Assembly: GCF_028204155.1 (NCBI RefSeq)
Contig: NZ_JAQLOI010000001.1
Location: 248,001-312,000, forward strand
Origin: Vibrio algarum
Lineage (GTDB): Bacteria; Pseudomonadota; Gammaproteobacteria; Enterobacterales; Vibrionaceae
Direction of reading: 5' to 3'
Length of the DNA: 64,000 bases
Shown in pieces: positions 42,010 through 50,332 of this stretch. Positions within the stretch are counted from its first letter, which is position 1; every line of letters starts with the position of its first letter. The position numbers and the translations under genes are program-made. The notes beneath the pieces are model-generated. The model made no database searches, had not been told where the DNA came from, and was given only the letters and a program-made list of their open reading frames with translations.

Positions 42010-42771
42010 TTAGTTTAGTTTGCCTGCATAAGTAAATGGATATTCACCATTGTTATTTGGACGTCCAAGCCATCTAAGCTGAGATTTCATCGCTTTAGGG
42101 AATTCGGTATTGGGTTTAAACAGAGCGTCCACGTTATAACGTTGATCCGGTAACAATTCGCCTTTTATTGAAGCCGTAAGTTGATTGTCGTTATGCTCAC
42201 CAGTGACAGTTAGTCGGCTTTCTTCGCATTTCAAGTCTGTTATAACCGTACCCAATTCCAATCCACCTAATGGTGATCCTATTTGACTTCCATTCCAGAC
42301 AAGGGTTCCTGTTGCAGTCTGACACCAAGGTTGAGCATAGATATATTCATTAATCGATAGCTCTAGGTTCCCATCTACAGTAATAGGAAGCGGCATTGAT
42401 AGTTGATCTAATACATTTTTTGCAGGCATTGAAACAACCACATTTTCTGCATAGACCCCAGATAACCCCACACCGAAGTTACCTTTACCCATTAACTTTG
42501 CATCGCTTCCACGACCAAATCGAAACGAATAATGAGCCTTCCCTTGAAGCAGTGTTAGTGGTTGAAATTGCCATGTTGCATGACCAAAATTGTCGTTATT
42601 CCAACCAATATTTTGAGCTTCTCCCGCCCAAATAGTGCCACTAGGTGAATCGATTTTTAAGCTAGGCATCTCGGGAATATATCTCAAGGCAAACGAAACT
42701 GGCATATGTACAACAACGCTAATGAACAGCACAGTAAGAAAGCAAATGATGAGAAGTGTAATGTGTTTCAA
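42010..42771 (-). CDS. gspN: Type II secretion system protein N
   Basis: The 253-residue last product of the gsp operon. It has one N-terminal transmembrane helix (about residues 5-25) and a periplasmic part with W-Q-F-Q-P-L-T-L-L-Q and L-R-W-L-G-R-P-N-N near the C terminus, typical of GspN (EpsN in V. cholerae). GspN is an inner-membrane accessory protein, not essential in all type II systems. It starts 1 bp after gspM stops, so it is translated with it. Confidence 0.92.
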   Translation of the reverse strand: MKHITLLIICFLTVLFISVVVHMPVSFALRYIPEMPSLKIDSPSGTIWAGEAQNIGWNNDNFGHATWQFQPLTLLQGKAHYSFRFGRGSDAKLMGKGNFGVGLSGVYAENVVVSMPAKNVLDQLSMPLPITVDGNLELSINEYIYAQPWCQTATGTLVWNGSQIGSPLGGLELGTVITDLKCEESRLTVTGEHNDNQLTASIKGELLPDQRYNVDALFKPNTEFPKAMKSQLRWLGRPNNNGEYPFTYAGKLN

Positions 42772-42772
42772 A

Positions 42773-43267
42773 TTATCCTCCTCGCTTTAACTGCAAACGT
42801 TTTACTTCAATGATCCCTTTAGAGTCACTACTAGAAATATCCATAAATTCAACTTGAACCGATTGTTTTCTTTGCAAATAAGCAAGCCAATGTACAAATT
42901 GGTCAAAGGCAACAGGTTTGACCCATACCTGCAACATGTCATCACGAGGCTGAATTCGAATTAATTCAATTTTATAACTTTGGGCTGAAGTAGAAACCAC
43001 CTGATTAAACGGTTCATCTGAAGTGGAAATCCCACTTTTACTTCTAAGCTCAACAATCCGATCTGCACTATCAACGACCCATTGAAGCAATTGCTTTTCA
43101 CTATTTATCCTTACTTTAGCTGTATCTGTTCGCTCTGAAATAGGCTGAATGAGCCCCCAATACATACCACCTAGTAATAATAATATTGAGCAGGCGATAA
43201 CCAATCTCTGCTCTCTTAAAGAAATGCTGCCCCACCAAGATAAAATAGACTCTTTTAAAGCACTCAT
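42773..43267 (-). CDS. gspM: Type II secretion system protein M
   Basis: A 164-residue GspM. A short cytoplasmic start (W-W-G-S-I-S-L-R-E-Q-R) precedes one transmembrane helix (about residues 22-42), followed by a periplasmic coiled-coil and ferredoxin-like domain. It binds GspL and stabilises the inner-membrane platform that couples the GspE ATPase to the pseudopilus. Its start overlaps the end of gspL by 4 bp. Confidence 0.94.
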   Translation of the reverse strand: MSALKESILSWWGSISLREQRLVIACSILLLLGGMYWGLIQPISERTDTAKVRINSEKQLLQWVVDSADRIVELRSKSGISTSDEPFNQVVSTSAQSYKIELIRIQPRDDMLQVWVKPVAFDQFVHWLAYLQRKQSVQVEFMDISSSDSKGIIEVKRLQLKRGG

Positions 43268-44490
43268 TGTTTCTGCCTCAATACAAAACTGCCTGACACT
43301 TTGTTCGCTTTTTTATCCAGTGGCCCCTGTGTCACAGCGAACTTTTCTGCCAACTTCGTTCTTACTACCTCAAAAGTTTGAAAGTCGTCCATTGATGCTT
43401 CAAGACGAACCTCTCCCCGATTAGCATCATATCTAATATTGCTAATCTCAATTGAGGACTTTCCTTTCAATGCGTCGGGTATTAATGCTAACCATGCCAA
43501 TACTGAGGTTTCCGAATCACCATGCGATAGTAAGTTTTCTTCATCTGACATTTGGCGTTTCAAATAACTCACTGTCGGTATTCTATTTTTATTTGGGAAG
43601 ATGGTTCGAAAAATTCGTTCACTTTCAGTTCGGTACGCTGTAGCTTGCGCTTCATACTGATTTACTTGCAAAACTTGTTGTGTCGTAAATATCAATAGCA
43701 ATAGACAAGCTGCAATCACAACATTTTTCCAAACCTTCATATATTTTAATATTGATGGTTGAGGTTTAAATGTTCCCGTTAATAAATTCGTAGATGAACG
43801 GATAGCGCCTTTAGTAAGAAGCTCCATGACTAACTCTGGCTCAGCCTGTTGCCAGTCGGTGCCATTAAGTAACGAATCAGGAATCAGGGTAAAGCTTAAG
43901 ATACTGCCTTTTGCATCTTGCTCTTTGCACCAGTTAGATTCTAGAAAAAGCGACAACCATTGCTCATCTATCGATATTGATTGATTTTGAGACTTCCTAA
44001 ACAACCATTGCGAATCAATTTGAACCGCAGATATATTGTTATCATTTAACGGCAAGGTCTCAGCATCAGGTATTACTTTGCTGATAGCGATACCCACTTC
44101 AGAAAAAGCCTGAAGCCATTCGGATAAGTACGTATTATCTACTGCAACTACCTCCACCTCTTTATCGCTTTTTTTCAAGATTGAAAAGTGCAGTTCATCA
44201 ACATCTTGAGCAATATCATCTTCCAAAAGATATGGCAGCATAGTATCAACTTGTCGAGCTGCACCCGCTGGTATTTCTGCTTTCATTAGCAATATGTCAC
44301 GACTATCTAATAACAGCAGTGCCACTCGTTGATTTGCATAACTAGAAAGCTCACTTAGCTGCTCTTTGCTGCTAAGTTCCCCGCTTGCAATTATTTCATT
44401 CTGGCTGGTAGACCAAACTAACCACCGAATCGGTGATTGCTTGTCTCTACTCAGTCGAACCGTCAGAAACTCGCTCAATGACTCCTCCAA
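43264..44490 (-). CDS. gspL: Type II secretion system protein L
   Basis: A 408-residue GspL. It has a cytoplasmic actin-like domain (about residues 1-240) that recruits GspE, one transmembrane helix at about 250-270 (V-I-A-A-C-L-L-L-L-I-F-T-T) and a periplasmic ferredoxin-like domain that pairs with GspM. Its start lies inside gspK, overlapping by 44 bp, so expression is tied to translation of the upstream gene. Confidence 0.94.
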   Translation of the reverse strand: MEESLSEFLTVRLSRDKQSPIRWLVWSTSQNEIIASGELSSKEQLSELSSYANQRVALLLLDSRDILLMKAEIPAGAARQVDTMLPYLLEDDIAQDVDELHFSILKKSDKEVEVVAVDNTYLSEWLQAFSEVGIAISKVIPDAETLPLNDNNISAVQIDSQWLFRKSQNQSISIDEQWLSLFLESNWCKEQDAKGSILSFTLIPDSLLNGTDWQQAEPELVMELLTKGAIRSSTNLLTGTFKPQPSILKYMKVWKNVVIAACLLLLIFTTQQVLQVNQYEAQATAYRTESERIFRTIFPNKNRIPTVSYLKRQMSDEENLLSHGDSETSVLAWLALIPDALKGKSSIEISNIRYDANRGEVRLEASMDDFQTFEVVRTKLAEKFAVTQGPLDKKANKVSGSFVLRQKQ

Positions 44491-45481
44491 AACGTCGTCG
44501 TATAACAGAGACGTCTTTTCTATCTTTACTAAAGAGTAAGCTTCTAATTCTTACTCTCGATTCATTTACTATAACCTGAGCATCAAGCTCAAAGTATTGG
44601 CTGTCTATTGTTAAAAAACCTTCGGCTTTATCTCTTGTTGTTGCAACTATTGTCGCAATTTGTCTTTCTGCTAAAAAGTCTTCAACTGAAGCCCATCCAT
44701 CGTAAGGCCTATTTTCTATTAATGCTGTTGCGTCACCCAGACTCAGAGCCGGTGAGAACATCGCAACTAAGATAACCGCACCGTTCTCATCTACTGTATT
44801 TACATTGAGTCGCCAATCATCCCATGGTAAAGCACACACCACCGGTCTTATTTTTTCCATGACGACAGCATTCATCTGATGTACAGCCCTTAACTCCGTG
44901 CTATCCGCTATCATGCCATTCGGAGTGATATAAGCAGGCAGTAACGCTTCATAGGTGCTATCTTCAACACCATAATCTGTCGTCGATGTAGTATCTGAAT
45001 CTAAAAATTCCCATGTGGAATCAGCGATGACTTCAGCTTGATAGTTTTCTACTTCAAGCTCTTCGAGTATAGCTTGCCAAACGCTGACTAAATAAGGCTT
45101 AGAAGTGCTATTTGCCTGCTGCTTTTCTTTGCCTAAGGCATTGATATTAAAACACGCCTGTTTATCCACTATTTTTCCTGAGGCAACCCCGTAATCGAGA
45201 GGGAACACTTGTTCTTTCAATGCCCAAGGTTGGCTCATATTGATGGTATCGCCATCTTCATAGCTTTGTTGAATACCATATTTAGCGAGTGCTTCAATTC
45301 CAATGCTGTACCAGAAAGCCTGTTGATGGCTTATTCTACTTTCTACACGTGTATAGTTAACAAATAATCTTTCTGTCATTGTCGCGGCAATTGACACCAT
45401 CACGGCCAATATAAGCAAGACAACGATTAGAGCCGCTCCAGCACTTTTCTTTGCTTTCCTGCGCGATGGTTTATTGATCAT
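44447..45481 (-). CDS. gspK: Type II secretion system minor pseudopilin K
   Basis: GspK caps the tip of the pseudopilus together with GspI and GspJ. The protein has a prepilin-like leader K-K-S-A-G-A-A-L-I-V-V-L-L-I-L-A without the glutamate found at position 5 of other pseudopilins, as is normal for K. It also has a large globular domain with two helical subdomains and N-I-N-A-L-G. The ATG at 45481 is preferred to earlier in-frame starts because GAAGG then sits at a good distance; it overlaps gspJ by 11 bp. Confidence 0.93.
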   Translation of the reverse strand: MINKPSRRKAKKSAGAALIVVLLILAVMVSIAATMTERLFVNYTRVESRISHQQAFWYSIGIEALAKYGIQQSYEDGDTINMSQPWALKEQVFPLDYGVASGKIVDKQACFNINALGKEKQQANSTSKPYLVSVWQAILEELEVENYQAEVIADSTWEFLDSDTTSTTDYGVEDSTYEALLPAYITPNGMIADSTELRAVHQMNAVVMEKIRPVVCALPWDDWRLNVNTVDENGAVILVAMFSPALSLGDATALIENRPYDGWASVEDFLAERQIATIVATTRDKAEGFLTIDSQYFELDAQVIVNESRVRIRSLLFSKDRKDVSVIRRRFGGVIERVSDGSTE

Positions 45482-46133
45482 TACCATCACCTTCAGAACC
45501 TAGTTGCAAGCGTTCGCCTGCAGTCAAATAAACTCGTTCAATATCACCATAATCTTTTAAAGTAAATGTAATTGAAAGAGCCTTAGGTAGCGTTAAAGGT
45601 TCGTCCCAGCTTTCGCTCCAACCATCTTCTTTATAAAACTGCATTTCTATCTTTTCAACATCATCGAGAAGGCTTGTAACTACCCCTTCCTGGCCTACAG
45701 GGGTGTCTGGGTAGCGCCACCAAACTCGCTCAAGTCGATCTGCGACGATACGATAACCTACCTTAGTTATCTCTCCACGAGGAAAAACTTGCTGTGGATT
45801 TTGCCACCCCAACCGAGTAAAAAGTACCGCTTTATTTTCTGATTCGATTAACCCTTCTTGCCAAAACAGAATGTTCTCGTCGGGCTCTTCTCCATTGGTT
45901 CTAAATCTTCTTAACGCTATCTGCCTAAAATCATTATCAATAATAACCATGGCACGTTGTATATCTTTAAGACGCTCCGTTTTTTCAAGTGACGCTTGAT
46001 TACTACGCTGCACCTGATTAAGCACCATATAAGCTGACACACTAAGAGAAGCAAAAATAGCGATAGCGACAAGGACTTCTATTAAAGTGAAACCTTCTTG
46101 TACTTTGCGGCGATAACGTTTATTTATCGACAT
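45471..46133 (-). CDS. gspJ: Type II secretion system minor pseudopilin J
   Basis: A 220-residue minor pseudopilin. The leader reads R-K-V-Q-E-G then F-T-L-I-E-V-L-V-A-I-A-I-F, so prepilin peptidase should cut after the glycine and the glutamate at +5 is present. The C-terminal globular part contains V-G-Y-R-I-V and L-E-R-V-W-W-R. With GspI and GspK it forms the pseudopilus tip. It overlaps gspI by 14 bp. Confidence 0.95.
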   Translation of the reverse strand: MSINKRYRRKVQEGFTLIEVLVAIAIFASLSVSAYMVLNQVQRSNQASLEKTERLKDIQRAMVIIDNDFRQIALRRFRTNGEEPDENILFWQEGLIESENKAVLFTRLGWQNPQQVFPRGEITKVGYRIVADRLERVWWRYPDTPVGQEGVVTSLLDDVEKIEMQFYKEDGWSESWDEPLTLPKALSITFTLKDYGDIERVYLTAGERLQLGSEGDGNDQ

Positions 46134-46479
46134 AACTTCTCACCGTCACGATGGGACTTTTTACGTCTTTGTCTAAGGAAACACTAACGTCAAATGCCGC
46201 TATAAATCCAACCGCTGTTTCCACAGGTGTTACCTTCCAATACCACTCTTTTCCCACCATCTGTGCTTTACCTGAATAAGCACTTTTAGGCGCACCAGAC
46301 AACATCACCCTACTTATTTGATTATCCACAATGAGTGAGGCGAACGTTTTTTCTTCCAGATAAGAGAGCGTATTTAAATGTTGAGTAACAGAACGCATAA
46401 CACTGATAGCAGCCGTAGCAAAGATGGCTAGTGCCACCAAAACTTCAATTAATGTCATGCCACGTGTACGGCGATTCAT
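46120..46479 (-). CDS. gspI: Type II secretion system minor pseudopilin I
   Basis: A 119-residue minor pseudopilin with the short leader M-N-R-R-T-R-G then M-T-L-I-E-V-L-V-A-L-A-I-F. Residue +1 is methionine instead of phenylalanine, a known variation for GspI. It nucleates the I-J-K tip complex that starts pseudopilus assembly. Start and stop overlap its neighbours by a few bases, so the H-I-J-K block is tightly coupled. Confidence 0.95.
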   Translation of the reverse strand: MNRRTRGMTLIEVLVALAIFATAAISVMRSVTQHLNTLSYLEEKTFASLIVDNQISRVMLSGAPKSAYSGKAQMVGKEWYWKVTPVETAVGFIAAFDVSVSLDKDVKSPIVTVRSYVDK

Positions 46480-47063
46480 CGGGTATCGTTCTCATTTTGT
46501 ATGTCTTGGGCATGAATAAGGTCAATAGAACCGGATTCTTTTACATCGACAACCCAACCATTGTCTTTATCTTCCACTGAAAATATGGAAAGACGAAAAG
46601 GTGTCATTTCACCACTAGACAACACAAATAATTGAGGTGGTTTGATTTTGTTTTCTGACTCCAGTTCCGCAAACATATCTTCATCAAACAAGCTTTCTTG
46701 TTTAAAGAAACTTTCATTTTGTGACCAAGCGTCGCCACCCAACTCAAACGAAAGCTTCACTCCATCTTGCAATGTTGTTTCTGTGTAGATTTTGTTTTCA
46801 AACAATTGCCACCCATCACTTTCTAATTGGAGGTAGCTATAGGTGCCTTTTTTCTCGTCTACCCTAATGCCTAAATCTTTACCGTTTAAGATGGCATGTT
46901 CGTTAAGGAGTTGTATTCGATAATAAAAACGCTGAGCTTGTTCCTTCGCTATATCTTGTTTTGAATCAGGCAAATTAAAGATAACGGCGACAGCACTGAG
47001 CGACATCAACACAATTACGAGCATGATCTCAATTAAGGTAAAGCCCGCATTTTTACGTTTCAT
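46476..47063 (-). CDS. gspH: Type II secretion system minor pseudopilin H
   Basis: GspH joins the tip complex to the main GspG shaft. The product from ATG 47063 begins M-K-R-K-N-A-G then F-T-L-I-E-I-M-L-V-I-V-L-M, a standard prepilin leader with glutamate at +5; a GTG three codons earlier is also possible. The C-terminal domain contains L-F-V-L-S-S-G-E-M-T-P-F, conserved in Vibrio EpsH. The stop overlaps the start of gspI by 4 bp. Confidence 0.94.
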   Translation of the reverse strand: MKRKNAGFTLIEIMLVIVLMSLSAVAVIFNLPDSKQDIAKEQAQRFYYRIQLLNEHAILNGKDLGIRVDEKKGTYSYLQLESDGWQLFENKIYTETTLQDGVKLSFELGGDAWSQNESFFKQESLFDEDMFAELESENKIKPPQLFVLSSGEMTPFRLSIFSVEDKDNGWVVDVKESGSIDLIHAQDIQNENDTR

Positions 47064-47110
47064 ATCTGCCACAACATCATGCCAACTTGTCGACCCAGCT
47101 TATGTCGAAA

Positions 47111-47548
47111 TTAGAAATCTTGAATATTCCAATTACCAATATCTGCGGCACTACCTTCGCCACCCTCTTGGCCATCTGAACCCAAACTGAAGATATCAAG
47201 CGTTCCTTTATCTCCAGGGCTAAGATATTGATAATCATAGCCCCAAGGGTCTTGTGGTAAACGTCGGATATATCCACCGTCTCGATAGTTTCTTGGCTCA
47301 GGGCTTCCACTAGGCTTCGTCACCAAAGCTTCTAAACCTTGATCTGTTGTAGGATAAACACTGTTATCCAACTTATACATATCCAATGCCTGTTCCAATG
47401 CCGAAATATCAGACACCGCTTTTTGCTGATCCGCTTTTTCTTTATTCCCCAATAAATTAGGAACAACAACACTTGCTAAAATTCCTAAAATGACCACAAC
47501 AACCATTATCTCAAGTAAGGTAAAGCCATTCTGTTTTTTATTTTTCAT
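47111..47548 (-). CDS. gspG: Type II secretion system major pseudopilin G
   Basis: The 145-residue main subunit of the pseudopilus. The leader is M-K-N-K-K-Q-N-G then F-T-L-L-E-I-M-V-V-V-V-I, with cleavage after glycine and E+5. The globular domain has Y-P-T-T-D-Q-G-L-E-A-L-V and L-P-Q-D-P-W-G-Y-D-Y, followed by the calcium-binding C-terminal loop (S-L-G-S-D-G-Q-E-G-G-E). A good Shine-Dalgarno (GGAGA) precedes the ATG, fitting high expression of the major subunit. Confidence 0.97.
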   Translation of the reverse strand: MKNKKQNGFTLLEIMVVVVILGILASVVVPNLLGNKEKADQQKAVSDISALEQALDMYKLDNSVYPTTDQGLEALVTKPSGSPEPRNYRDGGYIRRLPQDPWGYDYQYLSPGDKGTLDIFSLGSDGQEGGEGSAADIGNWNIQDF

Positions 47549-47619
47549 TTTTATCTCCTAACAAACCTAAACATTTTGCTCGCAACTGCATTCCCCACGC
47601 TCTATTTATCGCAAGGAGG

Positions 47620-48837
47620 TTAAGCTGAAATCAAATTGTTCATCTCTAATATCGGCATCAACGTCGCCATAACAATAAACAAAACAACACCCGCCATAGT
47701 GGCAATAAGTGCTGGTGTAAATAAACCTAAGGCAATATTTACCGTAGATTCAAAATCTCTATCTTGGTTGTCTGCTGCTCTTGTAAGCATCTGCTCAAGC
47801 TCCCCACTTTGTTCACCACTGGCGATCATGTGCAGCATCATTGGTGGAAAAAGCTTAGTCTGATCTAATGCCCGCCTCAAACTCCCGCCTTCTCTTACTT
47901 TTTCAGAGGCTTCTAGTACCTGCTCTTTTATATATTGATTCGTCATTACATCGGTTGCTACTTTCATTCCATCTAATAATGGGATCGCACTAGAAGTACA
48001 GATCGACAACGTACGAGCAAAGCGTGAAGTATTAATACCTTTGGTGATTTTTCCTATCAGCGGGGCTCTTAGTAACTTCTTATCCCAAGACAATCTTGTA
48101 TTGGGTTTTTTTAATGCCATTTTTAGGCACCAATAAGAACTTACTACAGCGATTAAAAGATAAAGCCCCCAGTTTTGTACAAAACTACTCGCATCTAAAA
48201 GAAATTGAGTTGAGCCGGGGAGTTCTTGCCCCATTTGAACAAACTGATCCACAATTTTTGGCACTACACTTGCCAATAAGAACGCAACAACACTGATAGC
48301 GAATACGGTTAAAACTATAGGATAAATCATCGCCTGCTGTAGTTTAGAGCGCATGAGTTGACGGTTCTCCGCATAGTCTGCGAGCCTATCCAATACACTA
48401 TCTAAATGGCCAGAACGCTCTCCTGCCGCAACCATTGACCGGAAAAGTTCATCAAATACTTGCGGATAATCTGCGAGGCTATCTGCAAGTGTATAACCCT
48501 CGACAACTCTAGAGCGAACTCCCATGAGCATATTCGTGATCCGAGGTTTTTCAGATTGCTCGGCTACCGCCCTTAAGCATTCCTCTAAAGGCATACCAGC
48601 TTGTACTAGTGTAGAAAGCTGACGCGTCAATAGTGAAAGATCATTGGTGCTAATACCTCGATTAAATGATGTCGTTGATTTTTGTGCACTGTTTTTTACT
48701 TTGGTTTCTATTACCTCAACAGGTATTAAACCTTGTTCTTTTAATCGCTGACGAACTTGTCGAGCATTGTCTCCCTCAATAACACCTTTTTTCTGCTTGC
48801 CTTTATCATTCAGTGCTTTGTATTCAAATGCAGCCAT
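47620..48837 (-). CDS. gspF: Type II secretion system inner-membrane platform protein F
   Basis: A 405-residue GspF with the two tandem T2SSF domains (about residues 70-195 and 270-395), each followed by hydrophobic helices. Conserved segments include F-D-E-L-F-R-S-M-V-A-A-G-E-R-S-G and M-M-L-H-M-I-A-S-G-E-Q-S-G. GspF is the polytopic core of the assembly platform that binds GspE. Its ATG overlaps the gspE stop (TAATG). Confidence 0.97.
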   Translation of the reverse strand: MAAFEYKALNDKGKQKKGVIEGDNARQVRQRLKEQGLIPVEVIETKVKNSAQKSTTSFNRGISTNDLSLLTRQLSTLVQAGMPLEECLRAVAEQSEKPRITNMLMGVRSRVVEGYTLADSLADYPQVFDELFRSMVAAGERSGHLDSVLDRLADYAENRQLMRSKLQQAMIYPIVLTVFAISVVAFLLASVVPKIVDQFVQMGQELPGSTQFLLDASSFVQNWGLYLLIAVVSSYWCLKMALKKPNTRLSWDKKLLRAPLIGKITKGINTSRFARTLSICTSSAIPLLDGMKVATDVMTNQYIKEQVLEASEKVREGGSLRRALDQTKLFPPMMLHMIASGEQSGELEQMLTRAADNQDRDFESTVNIALGLFTPALIATMAGVVLFIVMATLMPILEMNNLISA

Positions 48838-50332
48838 TAGACTTCCTTGGTTACTCGCATAACTTCTTCAAGGGTAGTAATTCCTTGGCGGACCTTTTTC
48901 AGACCATCCTCTCGGATACTAGGGGTATAGGCTCGTATTTCTTTTTCTATACTCATTTCACCTGCTTCTGAATGAATGAGTTCTTGTACCGTTTCATCAA
49001 CGAGAAGCAGCTCATGGATACCCGTTCGACCTCTGTACCCTTTAAAATTACAGATTTCACAGCCATTGGCACGATAAAGGGTTAACGATTCTTGCTCTGT
49101 TAGCTTAAACAATTTTTTCTGTTCTTTGTCCGCTTCAAACGCTTGCTTACAGTCTGGACACAATGTTCTTATCAAACGCTGAGATAGCACCCCTAATAAA
49201 GAAGATGAAATCAGGAATGGTTCAATACCCATATCTCTCAACCGAGTAATTGCCCCAATCGCTGTATTGGTATGCAAGGTAGACAATACTAAGTGACCTG
49301 TTAACGAGGCTTGCACACCTATTTGTGCGGTTTCCAAGTCACGTATTTCACCGACCATGACCACATCTGGGTCTTGACGCAATATGGCACGTAACCCCCT
49401 AGCAAAAGTCATATCAACTTTTGGGTTGACCTGGGTTTGGCCTATTCCATCAATATCAAATTCAATCGGGTCTTCTACGGTAAGAATATTTCTTTCGGAA
49501 CTATTTAGTTCTTGCAAGCTGGCATATAAGGTTGTTGATTTACCAGAGCCTGTTGGCCCTGTAACCAAAATGATGCCATGCGGTCTGGCTATCAATTTTC
49601 TTAGTATTTTATGGTTTTCAGGCGTCATACCTAAACTATGTAAATCGAGGCGAGTGGCATTTTTATCTAATAAACGCATTACAACGCGTTCACCATGTGA
49701 GGATGGCATAGTGGATACACGAACATCGACGGCGCGGCCACCTATTCTTAATGAGATCCGCCCATCTTGAGGTACTCGCTTTTCCGCAATATCAAGCTTT
49801 GCCATTACCTTCACACGTGAGACAAGAAGCGGTGCCAATTTACGGCTGGGCTCTAATACCTCACGTAAAACACCGTCAATGCGAAAGCGAATCGACAACG
49901 TCTGTTCGAAGGTTTCAATGTGGATATCTGAAGCACCTTCTTTAATCGCCTCACCGAGCATCGCATTAATTAACTTAATAATTGGAGCGTCATCTTCGGT
50001 TTCGAGCAGATCTTCATTTTGAGGTAACTCTTCTGCCAACGAGAAAAAATCATCATTATCAGCACCAATGTCTTCCATTAACTGACGCGCTTCTGATGAG
50101 TCTCTTTGGTAAATCTCGGTCAATTTTTTTCAAAAATATCATGATCGACGGAAACCAGTGAAAATGGCACCTTAACCACTCGTTGAACTTCAGCCAAAAT
50201 AGGCATAGGAATAGATTCAACATAATATAGCTGAGGTTGTTCAGTCCGCTGAGGGCTATTCTCTAAAACCACATGATGTCGTCTTGCGAAACCAAATGGC
50301 AATCGCCCTACGAAACTGGCCAAATCTGTCAT
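48837..50332 (-). pseudogene. gspE: Type II secretion ATPase GspE, frameshifted (probable sequence error)
   Basis: GspE is the hexameric ATPase that powers pseudopilus growth. The first frame (ATG 50332) gives the N-terminal GspL-binding domain and stops at about 50120. The second frame, to 48837, gives the rest: A-S-D-I-H-I-E, Walker A G-P-T-G-S-G-K-S-T-T, D-P-V-V-type Walker B (R-Q-D-P-D-V-V-M-V-G-E-I-R-D), H-T-N-T-A and the zinc motif C-P-D-C ... C-E-I-C. The break is at the T7 run 50124-50130; one more base restores F-E-K-K-L-T-E-I-Y-Q-R-D, as in Vibrio EpsE, and a product of about 498 residues. All other residues look functional. It overlaps gspD (TGATG) and gspF (TAATG). Confidence 0.93.

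Noticed and set aside
47077..47310. A 77-codon minus-strand open frame inside gspG
   Set aside because: It is out of frame with a clear pseudopilin gene and has no domain; a shadow frame.
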